Under the pieces are notes generated by a model. The model was not told the origin of the DNA, ran no database searches, and saw nothing but the letters and a program-made list of their open reading frames with translations. A DNA stretch of 36,583 bases from Pseudomonadota bacterium. GTDB taxonomy: Bacteria > Myxococcota_A > UBA9042 > GCA-2863065. Made by a program: the position numbers and the translations under genes. Of the stretch, positions 1-9,236 are shown piece by piece. Position 1 is the first letter of the stretch. Each line of letters opens with the position of its first letter. The DNA is taken from contig SXOX01000118.1 in NCBI GenBank assembly GCA_005776585.1, positions 1 to 36,583 of the forward strand, in the 5' to 3' direction.

Positions 1-619
1 CTATATTGGTCCAGTTTGTCGTCTTTGCCGTCGAGAGGGCTTGAAGCTCTTCCTCAAGGGCGAGCGGTGCTACACCGAGAAGTGCGCGATCGAGCGCCGG
101 GCGTACGCGCCGGGCGTCCACGGTCAGGCGCACAAGAAGCTTTCGAACTACGGCGTTCAGCTTCGAGAGAAGCAGAAGGTCAAGCGCATGTACGGGCTCC
201 TCGAGAGCCAGTTCCGGCGCTACTACGAGATGGCCTCGCAGATGCGTGGTGTCACGGGCGAGAACCTCATCATCCTTCTGGAGCGTCGCCTGGACAACGC
301 GGTCTATCGCGCTGGCTTTGCGTGCAACCGGACCGAGGCGCGCCTGCTCATTCGGCACGGGCACTTCCGCGTGAACGGTCGCAAGGCCTCGATCGCGTCG
401 ATTCTCGTGCGCCCGGGCGACGTGGTCACGCTTCGAGAGCGGTCGGCCAAGCTCGCGCGCGTCGCCGAGGCGGTGGGCGCTGTCGATCGGCGTGGCATTC
501 CCGTGTGGATCGAGCTCGATCGGGACGGCTTCGCGGCCACGGTCAAGCAGCTCCCGGTCCGCGCGGACGTCACGGCCCCCATCAACGAGCAGCTCGTCGT
601 CGAGCTCTACTCGAAGTAA
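1..619 (+). CDS. rpsD: 30S ribosomal protein S4 (5' end cut by window)
   Basis: S4 is a primary 16S rRNA-binding protein of the small subunit and often an autoregulator of its operon. Reading from base 2 gives [16 protein letters not shown], which matches the S4 N-terminus just after the usual Met-Ala-Arg, so only about three residues are missing. A TTG at 41 is in frame but is not the true start, because conserved S4 sequence continues upstream of it. Four cysteines (CRLC, then CYTEKC) mark the zinc-binding (C+) form of S4. The S4 RNA-binding domain follows ([11 protein letters not shown], then [13 protein letters not shown]). It lies 27 bases upstream of rpoA, the usual order in the alpha operon. 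Identification is secure; only the start is outside the window. Confidence 0.97.
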   Translation, partial: YIGPVCRLCRREGLKLFLKGERCYTEKCAIERRAYAPGVHGQAHKKLSNYGVQLREKQKVKRMYGLLESQFRRYYEMASQMRGVTGENLIILLERRLDNAVYRAGFACNRTEARLLIRHGHFRVNGRKASIASILVRPGDVVTLRERSAKLARVAEAVGAVDRRGIPVWIELDRDGFAATVKQLPVRADVTAPINEQLVVELYSK

Positions 620-646
620 TCGATCCCCAAGGCAGGAGGACGTCGC

Positions 647-1657
647 ATGTACAGAAATTGGCAGAATCTCATCCGTCCGCGCCAGCTCAAGGTGGATCAG
701 GCGACCGACACGTACGGGCGCTTCCACTGCGAGCCGCTGGAGCGTGGCTTCGGACTCACCATCGGCAACGCGCTGCGTCGCATCCTGTTGTCCTCGATCC
801 GCGGCTCGGCCATCACCAGCGTCTTCATTGACGGCACGGTGCACGAGTTCTCGAGCATCCCGGACGTCGTGGAGGACGTGACCGACATCATCCTGAACCT
901 CAAGGAGGTTCAGATTAAGATGCACGGTGTCGGGCCCAAGACGGTGCGCATCGAGAAGAATGGCGCCGGTGCGGTTCGCGCAGGCGACATCATCGCCGAC
1001 GATTCGGTCGAGATCCTCAATGCCGACCACCACATCTGCACGGTCGCTTCCGGCGGCAAGTTCGCGGCGGAGCTGGTCATCAAGGAAGGTCGCGGCTACT
1101 TCCCGGCGGAGTCCAACAAGGATCCGAGCGCTGCGGTGGGGACCATCCCCATCGACGCGATCTTCTCGCCCATCCGTCGCGTGAACTATCGCGTCACCAA
1201 CGCGCGCGTCGGTCAGCGTACGGACTACGACAAGCTCACGCTCGAGATCTGGACGAACGGCTCGATCCTCCCCGAGGACGCGCTCGCGCTCGCGGCCAAG
1301 ATCGTCAAGCACCAGCTTCAGATCTTCATCAACTTCGAGGAGGGCGCCGACGAGGCTCCGGACATGATGAAGTCCGATGAGTCGCCGGCCGCGCTCAACG
1401 AGAACCTGTATCGCACCGTCGACGAGCTCGAGCTTTCGGTGCGGTCGGCCAACTGCCTCCAGAACGCCAACATCAAGTACATCGGCGATCTGGTGCAGCG
1501 GAGCGAAGGCGAGATGCTGAAGACCAAGAACTTCGGTCGCAAGTCCTTGAAGGAGATCAAGGAGATTCTGACCGAGATGGGCCTCACGCTCGGCATGAAG
1601 CTCGACAACTGGGACCCGAATCGCCGTCCGAGCGCCGGCACAGCGACCGGAGCGTAG
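647..1657 (+). CDS. rpoA: DNA-directed RNA polymerase subunit alpha
   Basis: Alpha dimerises to nucleate RNA polymerase assembly, and its C-terminal domain contacts UP elements and activators. The 336-residue length is normal. The N-terminal domain (about residues 1-235) has the conserved run [17 protein letters not shown], and an acidic linker follows. The C-terminal domain (about 255-325) has the helix-hairpin pattern [15 protein letters not shown] and [13 protein letters not shown], including the arginine equivalent to E. coli R265 in SVRSAN. The ATG at 647 has an AGGAGG ribosome-binding site about 8 bases upstream (GGCAGGAGGACGTCGC). It sits between rpsD and rplQ, the standard order. Confidence 0.98.
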   Translation: MYRNWQNLIRPRQLKVDQATDTYGRFHCEPLERGFGLTIGNALRRILLSSIRGSAITSVFIDGTVHEFSSIPDVVEDVTDIILNLKEVQIKMHGVGPKTVRIEKNGAGAVRAGDIIADDSVEILNADHHICTVASGGKFAAELVIKEGRGYFPAESNKDPSAAVGTIPIDAIFSPIRRVNYRVTNARVGQRTDYDKLTLEIWTNGSILPEDALALAAKIVKHQLQIFINFEEGADEAPDMMKSDESPAALNENLYRTVDELELSVRSANCLQNANIKYIGDLVQRSEGEMLKTKNFGRKSLKEIKEILTEMGLTLGMKLDNWDPNRRPSAGTATGA

Positions 1658-1666
1658 GAGCACGTC

Positions 1667-2107
1667 ATGCGTCATCTCAACAAAGGTCGGCAGCTCAGCC
1701 GTACGCACGCGCACAAGAAGGCGCTGCTCAAGAATCTGGTCACGAGCCTGCTGCGTCACGAGCGCATCGTCACCACGCTCGCCAAGGCCAAGGAGATGCG
1801 ATCGCTTGCAGAGCGCTGCGTCACCTACGCCAAGAAGGGCTCGCTGCATCATCGGCGGCTTGCGGCTCGGGTCGTCAACGACGCGGAGACGCTGCACAAG
1901 CTGTTCTCGGATGTGGCGGGCCGATTCGCGGCGCGCGCCGGTGGGTACACCCGGATCACCAAGATCGGGTGGCGCAAGGGCGACGCGGCCGAGATGGCCG
2001 TGATTGAGCTCATCGCGGCGGACGAGGCCCCGAAGGCCAAGCGCCGCACAGCGGCGGGTGCTGCTTCGGCCGCGCCGGTGACCTCCAAGGAGAGCTTCGG
2101 CTCCTAA
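1667..2107 (+). CDS. rplQ: 50S ribosomal protein L17
   Basis: L17 is a large-subunit protein near the peptide exit tunnel. The sequence begins [19 protein letters not shown], the family signature, and contains [21 protein letters not shown] and [18 protein letters not shown]. At 146 residues it carries a short Ala/Lys-rich tail (about residues 125-146) beyond the core of roughly 120. The ribosome-binding site TAGGAG overlaps the rpoA stop codon at 1655-1657, so translation is probably coupled. It closes the alpha operon. Confidence 0.97.
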   Translation: MRHLNKGRQLSRTHAHKKALLKNLVTSLLRHERIVTTLAKAKEMRSLAERCVTYAKKGSLHHRRLAARVVNDAETLHKLFSDVAGRFAARAGGYTRITKIGWRKGDAAEMAVIELIAADEAPKAKRRTAAGAASAAPVTSKESFGS

Positions 2108-2113
2108 GCCGCG

Positions 2114-2524
2114 TTGGCGGGTTACTCAGGTACACCGCTGGCCAAGAAGCTCGGCATCCTGCCCGGCCATCGCGTTCGTCTTTCGGGTCATCCGGCGTGG
2201 ATTGAGCCGGTGGTCACGGACAGCGGTGGCATCCTGTCTCATCTGCCTCCCGTGGAGCTGGCGCTGGTCTTTGCGACCTCGATGGACGGCGTCCAACAGG
2301 CGCTCGAGGGGATCGCTTCGGGCGTCGTGTTGGATGGCGCGCTCTGGCTGGCCTGGCCCAAGAAGGCGTCCAAGGTCCCGACCGACATCACCGAAGATCG
2401 CCTGCGCGACCGCCTGCTTCCGACGGGCTGGGTCGACAACAAGGTCTGCGCCATCGACGAGACGTGGTCAGGGCTTCGCATGGTTCGACGACTCGCGCTT
2501 CGGGCGGCACTTCGCAGCGGTTGA
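2114..2524 (+). CDS. DUF3052 family protein
   Basis: A 136-residue cytoplasmic protein of the DUF3052 family, whose function is not known to me. Recognisable features are the N-terminal AGYSGTPLAKKLGI, a central LWLAWPKKASKVPTDITED and the C-terminal VDNKVCAIDETWSGLRMVRR, all typical of the family. The start is taken as TTG at 2114, seven bases after the rplQ stop, because conserved sequence begins right there; the ribosome-binding site is weak (AAGGAG inside the end of rplQ, about 20 bases away). It probably rides on the alpha-operon transcript. Confidence 0.85.
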   Translation: MAGYSGTPLAKKLGILPGHRVRLSGHPAWIEPVVTDSGGILSHLPPVELALVFATSMDGVQQALEGIASGVVLDGALWLAWPKKASKVPTDITEDRLRDRLLPTGWVDNKVCAIDETWSGLRMVRRLALRAALRSG

Positions 2525-2557
2525 GTGCCGCGGAGTCATCCGCTACTGTCGCTCTCC

Positions 2558-3523
2558 ATGTCCACACGCCACACGCTGACAGCACTCTCTCTCGTCGTTT
2601 TGGGGCTCAGCAGCGGAACGGCCGAGGCTGCGGACACGCTACGCAAGGCGCCGGAGTGGCGGCTCGGTCTCACGAGCTTGACGGTCCTGCGCTACAACCC
2701 GCTCGGGCTCGAGGAGCAGCTCCGCATCGGAGTCCAGAAGCGGCTCTACGAGGACGAGGCGCCGGCCTACCGGGACAACTTCGTGTTCTTCGGGCTGGCG
2801 CCCAAGATCAACCCGGCGTTCGTCAAGCTGGGCCCGAGCATCGAGGTGCAGCCCGTCTCGTTCTTTAACCTGCGCATTGGCGTGGAGTGGGTGCGCTACT
2901 TCGGTACCTTCGGCTACCTCCAGTCGTTCGAGTCGGCCCACGACGACTACTCGGATCGCCGGATCAAGGCGCTCCGCGAGGACACCGTCGACGGCAAGCC
3001 CAACGACCTGAAGTCGTATGGGGGCGGCGGCTTTCACTTCATCGTCGAGCCGCTGCTTCAGCTGAAGTTTGGCCCGGTCGCGTTTCGCGGCAAGGTCGCC
3101 TGCGAGTACTGGAGCATGGACCTGCGCGAGGGCGACCGCGCCTTCTACGACCCCACGCTCGACACGGCCGTTCCGCGCACGGGCTGGGTCTTCACCCTGG
3201 ACGCGGATGTCCTGTGGGTGTCCGAGTTCGGGCTGCTCGCGGGCGTGCGCTACTCCATGGTGGCGCCTCTCTACGACAAGCGCGCGGTGCGCGATGGCGA
3301 GTCCATCGAGATCCCCGAGAACACGCACCATCGGCTCGGGCCCTTCGTGGGTTACACGTTCTTCGATCGCGGCGCCGTCGGCTTCAACAAGCCGACGCTG
3401 CTGCTCATCGTGAACTGGTACATGAAGCACCGCTGGCGGACCGGCGGCGATCCCGACGTGCCCGGTGGCGCGGCACTGCCGTACATCGTCTTGGCCTTCC
3501 GGTTCGAGAGCGACTGGCTCTAG
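2558..3523 (+). CDS. predicted outer-membrane beta-barrel protein
   Basis: Product of about 321 residues with a clear Sec signal peptide (MSTRHTLTALSLVVLGLSSG, cleaved near AEA-AD). The rest alternates polar and hydrophobic residues with many aromatics, and the C-terminus IVLAFRFESDWL ends in a strand-like pattern, as expected for an outer-membrane barrel. ATG 2558 was chosen over an in-frame GTG at 2525 because the signal peptide starts there; no strong ribosome-binding site is visible. I do not recognise the family. Its TAG stop shares a CTAG palindrome with the stop of the convergent lipoprotein gene. Confidence 0.72.
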   Translation: MSTRHTLTALSLVVLGLSSGTAEAADTLRKAPEWRLGLTSLTVLRYNPLGLEEQLRIGVQKRLYEDEAPAYRDNFVFFGLAPKINPAFVKLGPSIEVQPVSFFNLRIGVEWVRYFGTFGYLQSFESAHDDYSDRRIKALREDTVDGKPNDLKSYGGGGFHFIVEPLLQLKFGPVAFRGKVACEYWSMDLREGDRAFYDPTLDTAVPRTGWVFTLDADVLWVSEFGLLAGVRYSMVAPLYDKRAVRDGESIEIPENTHHRLGPFVGYTFFDRGAVGFNKPTLLLIVNWYMKHRWRTGGDPDVPGGAALPYIVLAFRFESDWL

Positions 3524-5400
3524 GGACGAGTCACGACGAGCGCGCGTCCCTCGAGGACGAGCCAATGCCGCTCGGGGGCACGCACCGACAGCGTCGCGTC
3601 GCGCAGGGTGAGGTCGCGCTTCTCGAACGCGGCGTACGCCAGCACCTTGGAGAGCGCCAAGGGCGGGATGCGGAAGACGAGCGCCTTGGCGGCGGAGTCG
3701 AGCAAGGGCCCGAAACCGAGACGCATCAGCGCGGCCACGCTCCCCGGGTCGATGCCGGAGGGTGCCGCGCTACAGCCAAACGCGAGCTCGAGCGCCTTGG
3801 GTCGGCTGTCGAAGGCGGCGAGGAGGGTGGGACCGCCATCGTCAGCCACGCCGAGCGCGAGCTTCACCGGCGCCCGCGCGTTGAGCGACAGCGCGAAGGA
3901 CTTGCCCGTCGAGGTGTTGATGGTCGTGGCGACCTCGCCGAAAGCCAGCTCATAGGTCGCCGCGTCGTCGGCTGCGGGACCGACCGTCATGGGCAGGCCC
4001 ATTGACAGCCCCATGGACGCAAACGGCTGAAAGACGTCCGGCAGCGACTTGGGATCGACGCCCCCGAGGTCCGCCAGACCCAGCGTGAGATCGGTGACGG
4101 CTCCCCCGTACCAGAGCGCGAAGAGGGCCTGATTGAGTACGTCGTCGTCGATGGCCAGGCCCATCGGAGCGGTCGAGAAGTCGTCGGGGAGCGGCTGGCT
4201 CACGGAGATGAGGCCCCCCGCGGCGGGGCCGAAGGGAACGCCGGCGCCGAGCGTGGAGACGACATGGACGTCGAGGTCGACGTTGATCCCGTGCGCCGCG
4301 ACCCGGGCTCCGACGAGGGCGAGCTTCAGCGTGATCGGAACGCGCAGCCAGGGAGAGGTCCCGTCGCCACCCAACGTGAGCTCGGTGGCGAATCCGCCGA
4401 TGAGGCCGCCCACGAGCGAGCCGATGAGGCTCGACACCTTCTCGGCGAGCGTCTTCTCGAGGTACTCCTTGACGTAGTCCACAAGTGAGGGCGCCTGATC
4501 GAGGATCTTCTGCATGGCCTCGGCCTTGAGAACGAAGCCCTCGGTGACAAAGGTCGTCCCTTCGGCGACACCGGTCGCCTTGCCGTCGGCGACATGGAGC
4601 ACGAGCCGCGTCGTCAGCGTCGCGGTCTCCACAGCGATGGAGCCAGGGCCCGTGAACAACGTCGCGAAGCCGCCCTTCCCTTCCAGAACGAACGCGATGA
4701 GAGCGCCGTGGAGCACGAGCTTCACGTCGAGTCCGCCGTCGGTCGGGGTGATGTCGATCTCAGACGACGCGATGGTGATGGAGGTTGGCGTCAGCACCGC
4801 GAACTCGGTGTTGATGGGCTCGGTCAGCGCGGACAGCACTTGAGGATCGGTCAAGAGCGCTTCGCCGAGACCCGCGAGGTCGTCGGGCGTGGCGTCATCG
4901 TCGTCGAGGAACTCGGGCGACAGGTGCAGCCGAAGGCCACCCGCGACCGGCGCATCCGGTGGTCGGACGCTCCCCGCGTGGACCGCCCGACCGTCGACCG
5001 TTCGCCCGCCGTCCTTGGCCTCGAGCCGCACGGCGATGGGATTGACGCCGGGCCGCAGAGTGACGCTGGCACTCATGGGCGCGCCGGACGAGGGCGGCGG
5101 CTGCACCGGGAGACCGGTGACGGCCAGACCGTTGACCGAGAGCGCCGTCATCGCCGACGTCGTTGGCGCGACGGTCATCGTGAGCGCGGCGCTGGTCGCC
5201 GTGCCGAGGAACGCGCCGCGCTCGGGCGTGAGGACCTGCAGCACGGGCGGCTCGCGCGGAGGCACGGGCGGCGGCGTGTCGACGGCCACGGCCGCATCGA
5301 CGGGAGGCTGCCCGACATCGGGCGGGGCGACGATGACGACGTTTTCCGCGCAGGCGACGGCCCAGAGACAGGCGGGCAGCAGGCACGTCGCGATCCTCAT
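3520..5400 (-). CDS. large lipoprotein with Ig-like N-terminal domain
   Basis: A 626-residue predicted lipoprotein. ATG at 5400 gives the signal peptide MRIATCLLPACLWAVAC, with the lipobox cysteine at residue 17 (AVAC). A Pro/Val-rich spacer (about 20-45) is followed by a glucodextranase-type bacterial Ig-like domain (about 45-140: TPERGAFLG, LSVNG, LRPGVNPIAVRLEAKDG). The remaining 480 residues have long amphipathic beta patterns and a glycine-rich segment SSLIGSLVGGLIGGFA. A tubular lipid-binding (BPI-like) fold is conceivable but is only a guess. It is transcribed alone on the minus strand, convergent with the gene ending at 3523. Function unknown. Confidence 0.75.
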   Translation of the reverse strand: MRIATCLLPACLWAVACAENVVIVAPPDVGQPPVDAAVAVDTPPPVPPREPPVLQVLTPERGAFLGTATSAALTMTVAPTTSAMTALSVNGLAVTGLPVQPPPSSGAPMSASVTLRPGVNPIAVRLEAKDGGRTVDGRAVHAGSVRPPDAPVAGGLRLHLSPEFLDDDDATPDDLAGLGEALLTDPQVLSALTEPINTEFAVLTPTSITIASSEIDITPTDGGLDVKLVLHGALIAFVLEGKGGFATLFTGPGSIAVETATLTTRLVLHVADGKATGVAEGTTFVTEGFVLKAEAMQKILDQAPSLVDYVKEYLEKTLAEKVSSLIGSLVGGLIGGFATELTLGGDGTSPWLRVPITLKLALVGARVAAHGINVDLDVHVVSTLGAGVPFGPAAGGLISVSQPLPDDFSTAPMGLAIDDDVLNQALFALWYGGAVTDLTLGLADLGGVDPKSLPDVFQPFASMGLSMGLPMTVGPAADDAATYELAFGEVATTINTSTGKSFALSLNARAPVKLALGVADDGGPTLLAAFDSRPKALELAFGCSAAPSGIDPGSVAALMRLGFGPLLDSAAKALVFRIPPLALSKVLAYAAFEKRDLTLRDATLSVRAPERHWLVLEGRALVVTRP

Positions 5401-5477
5401 TGACGGACGAGCGCGCGCCGCGCGATCCTCGGGTTCAGGCCAGCGCATGGCCGCGAGATAACACGGAGCGACCGCAC

Positions 5478-6779
5478 TTGGCGACCGGAATTCCATGGTC
5501 ATGGCAGCGTGAGCTCCTCGGGATGCTGGGGATCGCCCTCCCTGTCGCCATCGCGTTCGGACTCGGTGAGTGGCTCCGCGCCCGCCGCGGCGTCTCCGGT
5601 GAGGCGACGCGCAAGCTCGCCCACGTGGCGGCAGGCGCGACGGTCCTGGCGATGCCGTGGCTCGTCACGACCCACTGGACGGTGCTGGCTCTCTCCGCGG
5701 GGTTTCTGCTGTTGCTCGGCGGTGCGCGCGCGGTGGGGCTGTTGCAGTCGATTCACGCGGTCGACCGCCGCACGACGGGAGCCGAGCTATACCCAATCGC
5801 CGTCTACTTGACTTACCTGCTCGCCAGTGGCGACCCCGCCCTCTACTGCATCCCCATCGCCATCATGGCCGTCTCCGATCCAGGCGCGGCCATCGTCGGG
5901 AGGCGCATGGGCGTCGTGCGCTACCGCGTGGTGGACGACTTCCGCTCCTTGGGCGGCTCCGTCACCTTCTTTGCGCTGGCGTTCACCGTGACGCTCGTCA
6001 GCCTCGCACTCGCCGGCAAGAACGACCTGCCGATGGTCCTGGTCACCGCCCTGCTGGTCGCGCTCCTGGCCATGGCGGCGGAGGCGGTGAGCGTCGGGGG
6101 CGCGGACAACCTGCTCATCCCGCTCGTGGCCGGTGTGGTCTTGCGGTCGTTGCTCGGCGGCGATCGCGCGGTCCTCGGTGACTGGATCCTCGGCGCTACG
6201 CTCACGCTTGCGCTCTTGCTCGTGACGGCGACACGCGCGCGCCTCGACGTGTCGGCCTTCTTGCTGCTCTTCCTCGTCGGGAGCCTGGCACACGGCTTTG
6301 GCGGACATCGCTGGCTCGGCGCGCTGACCATCCCGTGGCTGGCCTGGCTCATCAGCGCGCACGGGTCGACCGGCGAGGCGGTGCTGGCACGCGTCGGTCC
6401 CCTCGTGCTCGTCACGGCGCTCGTGGTGCTCGCGGCGGGCGCCTTTGGCGCACCCAGGCTCGAGCTCGCCTTCATGGCCTCAGCGTCGGTGCTCGCGGCG
6501 CAGCTGGGGGCGTCGGGCGCGCCGAATGGGACGGGCGACTGGCTTCGGCCCCTGCGGGCGCTGGCGTTCGCCCTCCTCGTGCCACTGGCGACCGCGCTGG
6601 TGACGCGCACCCTTCCGGGACTGGCCTTGGCGTGGGCGCTGGTCGCCCTCGTCGTGGCCTGGGGCGCCAATGTGCTCGTCGGGCGACGCTTCCCCGCGCT
6701 CGAAGGCGCGTGGCGGGGCGCGTTCGGGATCGCGACCTCGACGACTGCCGCGGGCCTCGCGGGTGTCTGGGTGAGCTAG
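5478..6779 (+). CDS. phytol/dolichol kinase-like integral membrane protein
   Basis: Polytopic membrane protein of about 433 residues resembling the SEC59/phytol kinase/CDP-diglyceride synthetase group, which transfer phosphate or CMP onto lipid alcohols. Supporting motifs are GEATRKLAHVAAG near the N-terminus, SDPGAAIVGRRMG (the SDPxAAxxGRxxG family signature), the basic-acidic DDFRSLGGSVTFF, and a conserved VGGADNLLIPLVAGV. The C-terminal 200 residues add further membrane helices beyond a minimal phytol kinase. Proposed start TTG 5478 has GGAG at 5464-5467; ATG 5523 is the alternative. It heads a three-gene set with four bases to the next gene. Substrate unknown. Confidence 0.7.
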   Translation: MATGIPWSWQRELLGMLGIALPVAIAFGLGEWLRARRGVSGEATRKLAHVAAGATVLAMPWLVTTHWTVLALSAGFLLLLGGARAVGLLQSIHAVDRRTTGAELYPIAVYLTYLLASGDPALYCIPIAIMAVSDPGAAIVGRRMGVVRYRVVDDFRSLGGSVTFFALAFTVTLVSLALAGKNDLPMVLVTALLVALLAMAAEAVSVGGADNLLIPLVAGVVLRSLLGGDRAVLGDWILGATLTLALLLVTATRARLDVSAFLLLFLVGSLAHGFGGHRWLGALTIPWLAWLISAHGSTGEAVLARVGPLVLVTALVVLAAGAFGAPRLELAFMASASVLAAQLGASGAPNGTGDWLRPLRALAFALLVPLATALVTRTLPGLALAWALVALVVAWGANVLVGRRFPALEGAWRGAFGIATSTTAAGLAGVWVS

Positions 6780-6782
6780 CCC

Positions 6783-7709
6783 ATGACCGAGGCCGCCGCT
6801 CTCGAGGCTCGACGCGACGCCGCCTTTCTGCGCTACGGTGAGCTCGCGGTCCATCGCAACGGCGCGGCCGTCGCGCGGAGCTTTTTCAACCCCCGCCTTC
6901 CGCGCCAAGCAGGCGAGGTCGTTGGCCTCCTCGGAGATCTCGCGCTGGGCTCGGCGGCCGAGACGCGGGCGGTCCTCGACGCCGCGCGGGCGTGGTTGAG
7001 AGACCGCGGCTGCACCACCGTGCGCGGTCCCGTCACGCGGAACACCTGGTACGGATTTCGAGCGATGGTGGCGGGGTTCGAGAACGGGCCTCCGTACCCA
7101 GGGGAGCCCGCCAACGGCCCGGAGCTTCCGGCCGCGCTCACAGAGTCAGGCTTTCTCCCGTTCGCGAGCTACGTCACGTGGGTCTTGGAGACTCCCGAGG
7201 CGCAGCTCGACGGGACGCGCCGGCAGGTCGCGCGGGCGCACGCCGCTGGCTATCGCATCCGCGCGCTCGATCCGAACCAGCGCGACGCCGAGCTGAGAGC
7301 GATTCACCACGTCGTTCTGAACGCCTTCGACGAGGAGATGAACTACCTGTTTCACCCCATCGACCTGGAGGAGTTCGCGCTCGTGCTCGGACCGGGCGCG
7401 CTTGCCGCCGCGACCGTCTGGCTCGCCGAGTCGGCCGAGGGGGAGGTCGCCGGCTTCTTCTACACCTATCCGTCGCGGTACGGCATCGTCGCCAAGACGC
7501 TCGGGGTCTCACGCACCCATGCAGGCCGAGGCGTGGCGGCGCTCTTGACCGCCGCGGTCCACGAAGACGCCATGCGGCAGGGGTCGATCCCGGTGGTCCA
7601 TGCGCTCATGCGCGCCGACGGCGGCTCGCTCGCGCTGTCAGCCCACGGCACCGGCTCCGGCGCCGCGCGACTGCTCCGGCGCTACGCGGTCTTTGGCCGC
7701 GCGGCATGA
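6783..7709 (+). CDS. GNAT-fold acyltransferase-like protein
   Basis: A 308-residue soluble protein. Its N-terminal half has the pattern of a GNAT-related family I associate with YghO-like proteins: a segment around residues 35-60, then TTVRGPVTRNTWYGFRAM and LTESGFLPFASYVTW. The C-terminal half looks like an acetyl-CoA-binding GNAT core, with AGFFYTYPSRYGIVAKTLGV followed by HAGRGVAALLTAAV, which resembles the R/Q-x-x-G-x-G/A pyrophosphate-binding loop. ATG 6783 follows the previous stop by three bases, and its own stop overlaps the next ATG (ATGA), so the three genes are translationally coupled. An acyl transfer role with the adjoining ligase is inferred; the substrate is unknown. Confidence 0.68.
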   Translation: MTEAAALEARRDAAFLRYGELAVHRNGAAVARSFFNPRLPRQAGEVVGLLGDLALGSAAETRAVLDAARAWLRDRGCTTVRGPVTRNTWYGFRAMVAGFENGPPYPGEPANGPELPAALTESGFLPFASYVTWVLETPEAQLDGTRRQVARAHAAGYRIRALDPNQRDAELRAIHHVVLNAFDEEMNYLFHPIDLEEFALVLGPGALAAATVWLAESAEGEVAGFFYTYPSRYGIVAKTLGVSRTHAGRGVAALLTAAVHEDAMRQGSIPVVHALMRADGGSLALSAHGTGSGAARLLRRYAVFGRAA

Positions 7710-9172
7710 GCGCTCCTGAGGCGAACCTCGCGCTCATCCTGCATGGTCACGCCGCGTCGACGCCCACGCGACCGGCGTTGTGCGACGGCGCCGGCGAGGT
7801 CAGCTATGGCGCGCTCTCGAGGGCATGCGACGCCATGGCGGCGCGGCTGTGGAAGCACGGCCTGCGTCCGGGCCACCGCGTCTTGCTCGCGGTCCCGATG
7901 TCGGTCGACCTCTACGTCGCGCTCATCGGCTGCTGGCAGGTGGGTGCGGTCGTCGTGCTCGTCGAGCCCGGTCTGGACCGTCCGGCGTTGCGCTCCGCTC
8001 TGGAGCGCGCGCGGCCATCCGCGCTGATCGGTGTCCCACTCGCGCTGGCGTGGGCCTTGACGCTCCCGGAGCTGCGCCACGTGCGGCACCGGCTCGCCGT
8101 GACCGGCCGTTCGTCGCTCGAGCACGATGGTCGGCGACATGCGGCGTTCCCCGTCGCGTCGGAGGCGCCAGCACTCCTCACCTTCACGAGCGGAACGACC
8201 GGTCCGCCGAAGGGCATCGTGCGAAGCCATGCCTTCCTGTGGGGGCAGCATCGCGCGGTGCAACGCGCGCTCGGTACGGCGCCTATGGACCGAGAGCTGC
8301 TCGGGCTCCCCGTGTTCGTTCTGAGCACACTGGCGTCGGGTGCCACGGCGGTCCTGTGTCCGGTCAGCGCGCGGGTCGACGCGACCCCGCTCGACGACGT
8401 GCTGCGCCTGGCGCTCCAACAGCGCATCACGACGGTGAGCACGTCTCCCGCGCTGGCGTTGCGGCTCGCTGCACGCCTCGGTGCGACGCACACTCGCTTG
8501 CGAGGCGTCACGACGGTCAACGTCGGCGGCGCGCCGGTCGCGCCGAGTGACGTCGCGCGCCTCTCCGCGGCGTTTCCCGATGCGGTCGTTCGCGTGGTCT
8601 ACGGCTCGACGGAGGCCGAGCCAATCAGCCACGTGGAGGGCTTCGACGCGGCGTCGACCGAAGCGACGCGTCACGGCGCCGGCCTCTGCGTGGGCGCTCC
8701 AGTCGACGCGGTCGCGCTGCGTCTGGCTCAGAATGGCGAGATCCTCGTCTCGGGCGCCCACGTCAACGGAGCCTACCTCGACGATCCCGAGGCGGAGCGG
8801 CACCACAAGGTCATCGACGAGGACGGGACCCGCTGGCACCGAACGGGTGACGTAGGGCGAGTCGATGGGACCGGTCGCCTCTGGCTGCTGGGCCGCCTTG
8901 AGCAGGTCATCGTGCGTGGAGGCCAGGTGCTCCATCCGCTGGCGGTCGAGATGGCTGCGCGGGAAGCGCTCGGCCTCCAGCGCACGGCCCTCGTCGAGCA
9001 CCGCGACCGCATCACGCTGGTCGTGGAAGGTCGGACCGACCTCGGCCGCGCGCGGCAGGTACACGCGTCCATCGAGCGGGTCGTCACCGTGGAGGCGATC
9101 CCCGTCGACGTGCGGCACAATGGCAAGGTCGATGTCCGCCGCCTCCGAGCACTTCTCGACGCATCGGCGTGA
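7706..9172 (+). CDS. OleC-like AMP-forming acyl ligase
   Basis: A 488-residue member of the ANL (acyl-CoA synthetase) superfamily, which activates a carboxylate with ATP to an acyl-adenylate. Visible motifs are the phosphate loop FTSGTTGPPKG (about residues 159-169), YGSTE (about 299-303), WHRTGD (about 378-383), the hinge GRLWLLGR and the C-terminal lysine in NGKVD (about 472). The pattern WHRTGDVGRVDGTGRLW resembles OleC (olefin beta-lactone synthetase) and related fatty-acid ligases, but oleA, oleB and oleD are not in the window. ATG at 7706 overlaps the preceding stop. The exact reaction is undetermined. Confidence 0.82.
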   Translation: MSAPEANLALILHGHAASTPTRPALCDGAGEVSYGALSRACDAMAARLWKHGLRPGHRVLLAVPMSVDLYVALIGCWQVGAVVVLVEPGLDRPALRSALERARPSALIGVPLALAWALTLPELRHVRHRLAVTGRSSLEHDGRRHAAFPVASEAPALLTFTSGTTGPPKGIVRSHAFLWGQHRAVQRALGTAPMDRELLGLPVFVLSTLASGATAVLCPVSARVDATPLDDVLRLALQQRITTVSTSPALALRLAARLGATHTRLRGVTTVNVGGAPVAPSDVARLSAAFPDAVVRVVYGSTEAEPISHVEGFDAASTEATRHGAGLCVGAPVDAVALRLAQNGEILVSGAHVNGAYLDDPEAERHHKVIDEDGTRWHRTGDVGRVDGTGRLWLLGRLEQVIVRGGQVLHPLAVEMAAREALGLQRTALVEHRDRITLVVEGRTDLGRARQVHASIERVVTVEAIPVDVRHNGKVDVRRLRALLDASA

Positions 9173-9236
9173 GAACTTGAACGGCCGGGCCTTCGGTCGG
9201 AAGATGCGCCTCGCGCGATCTCGCGCCCGGAGGAAC

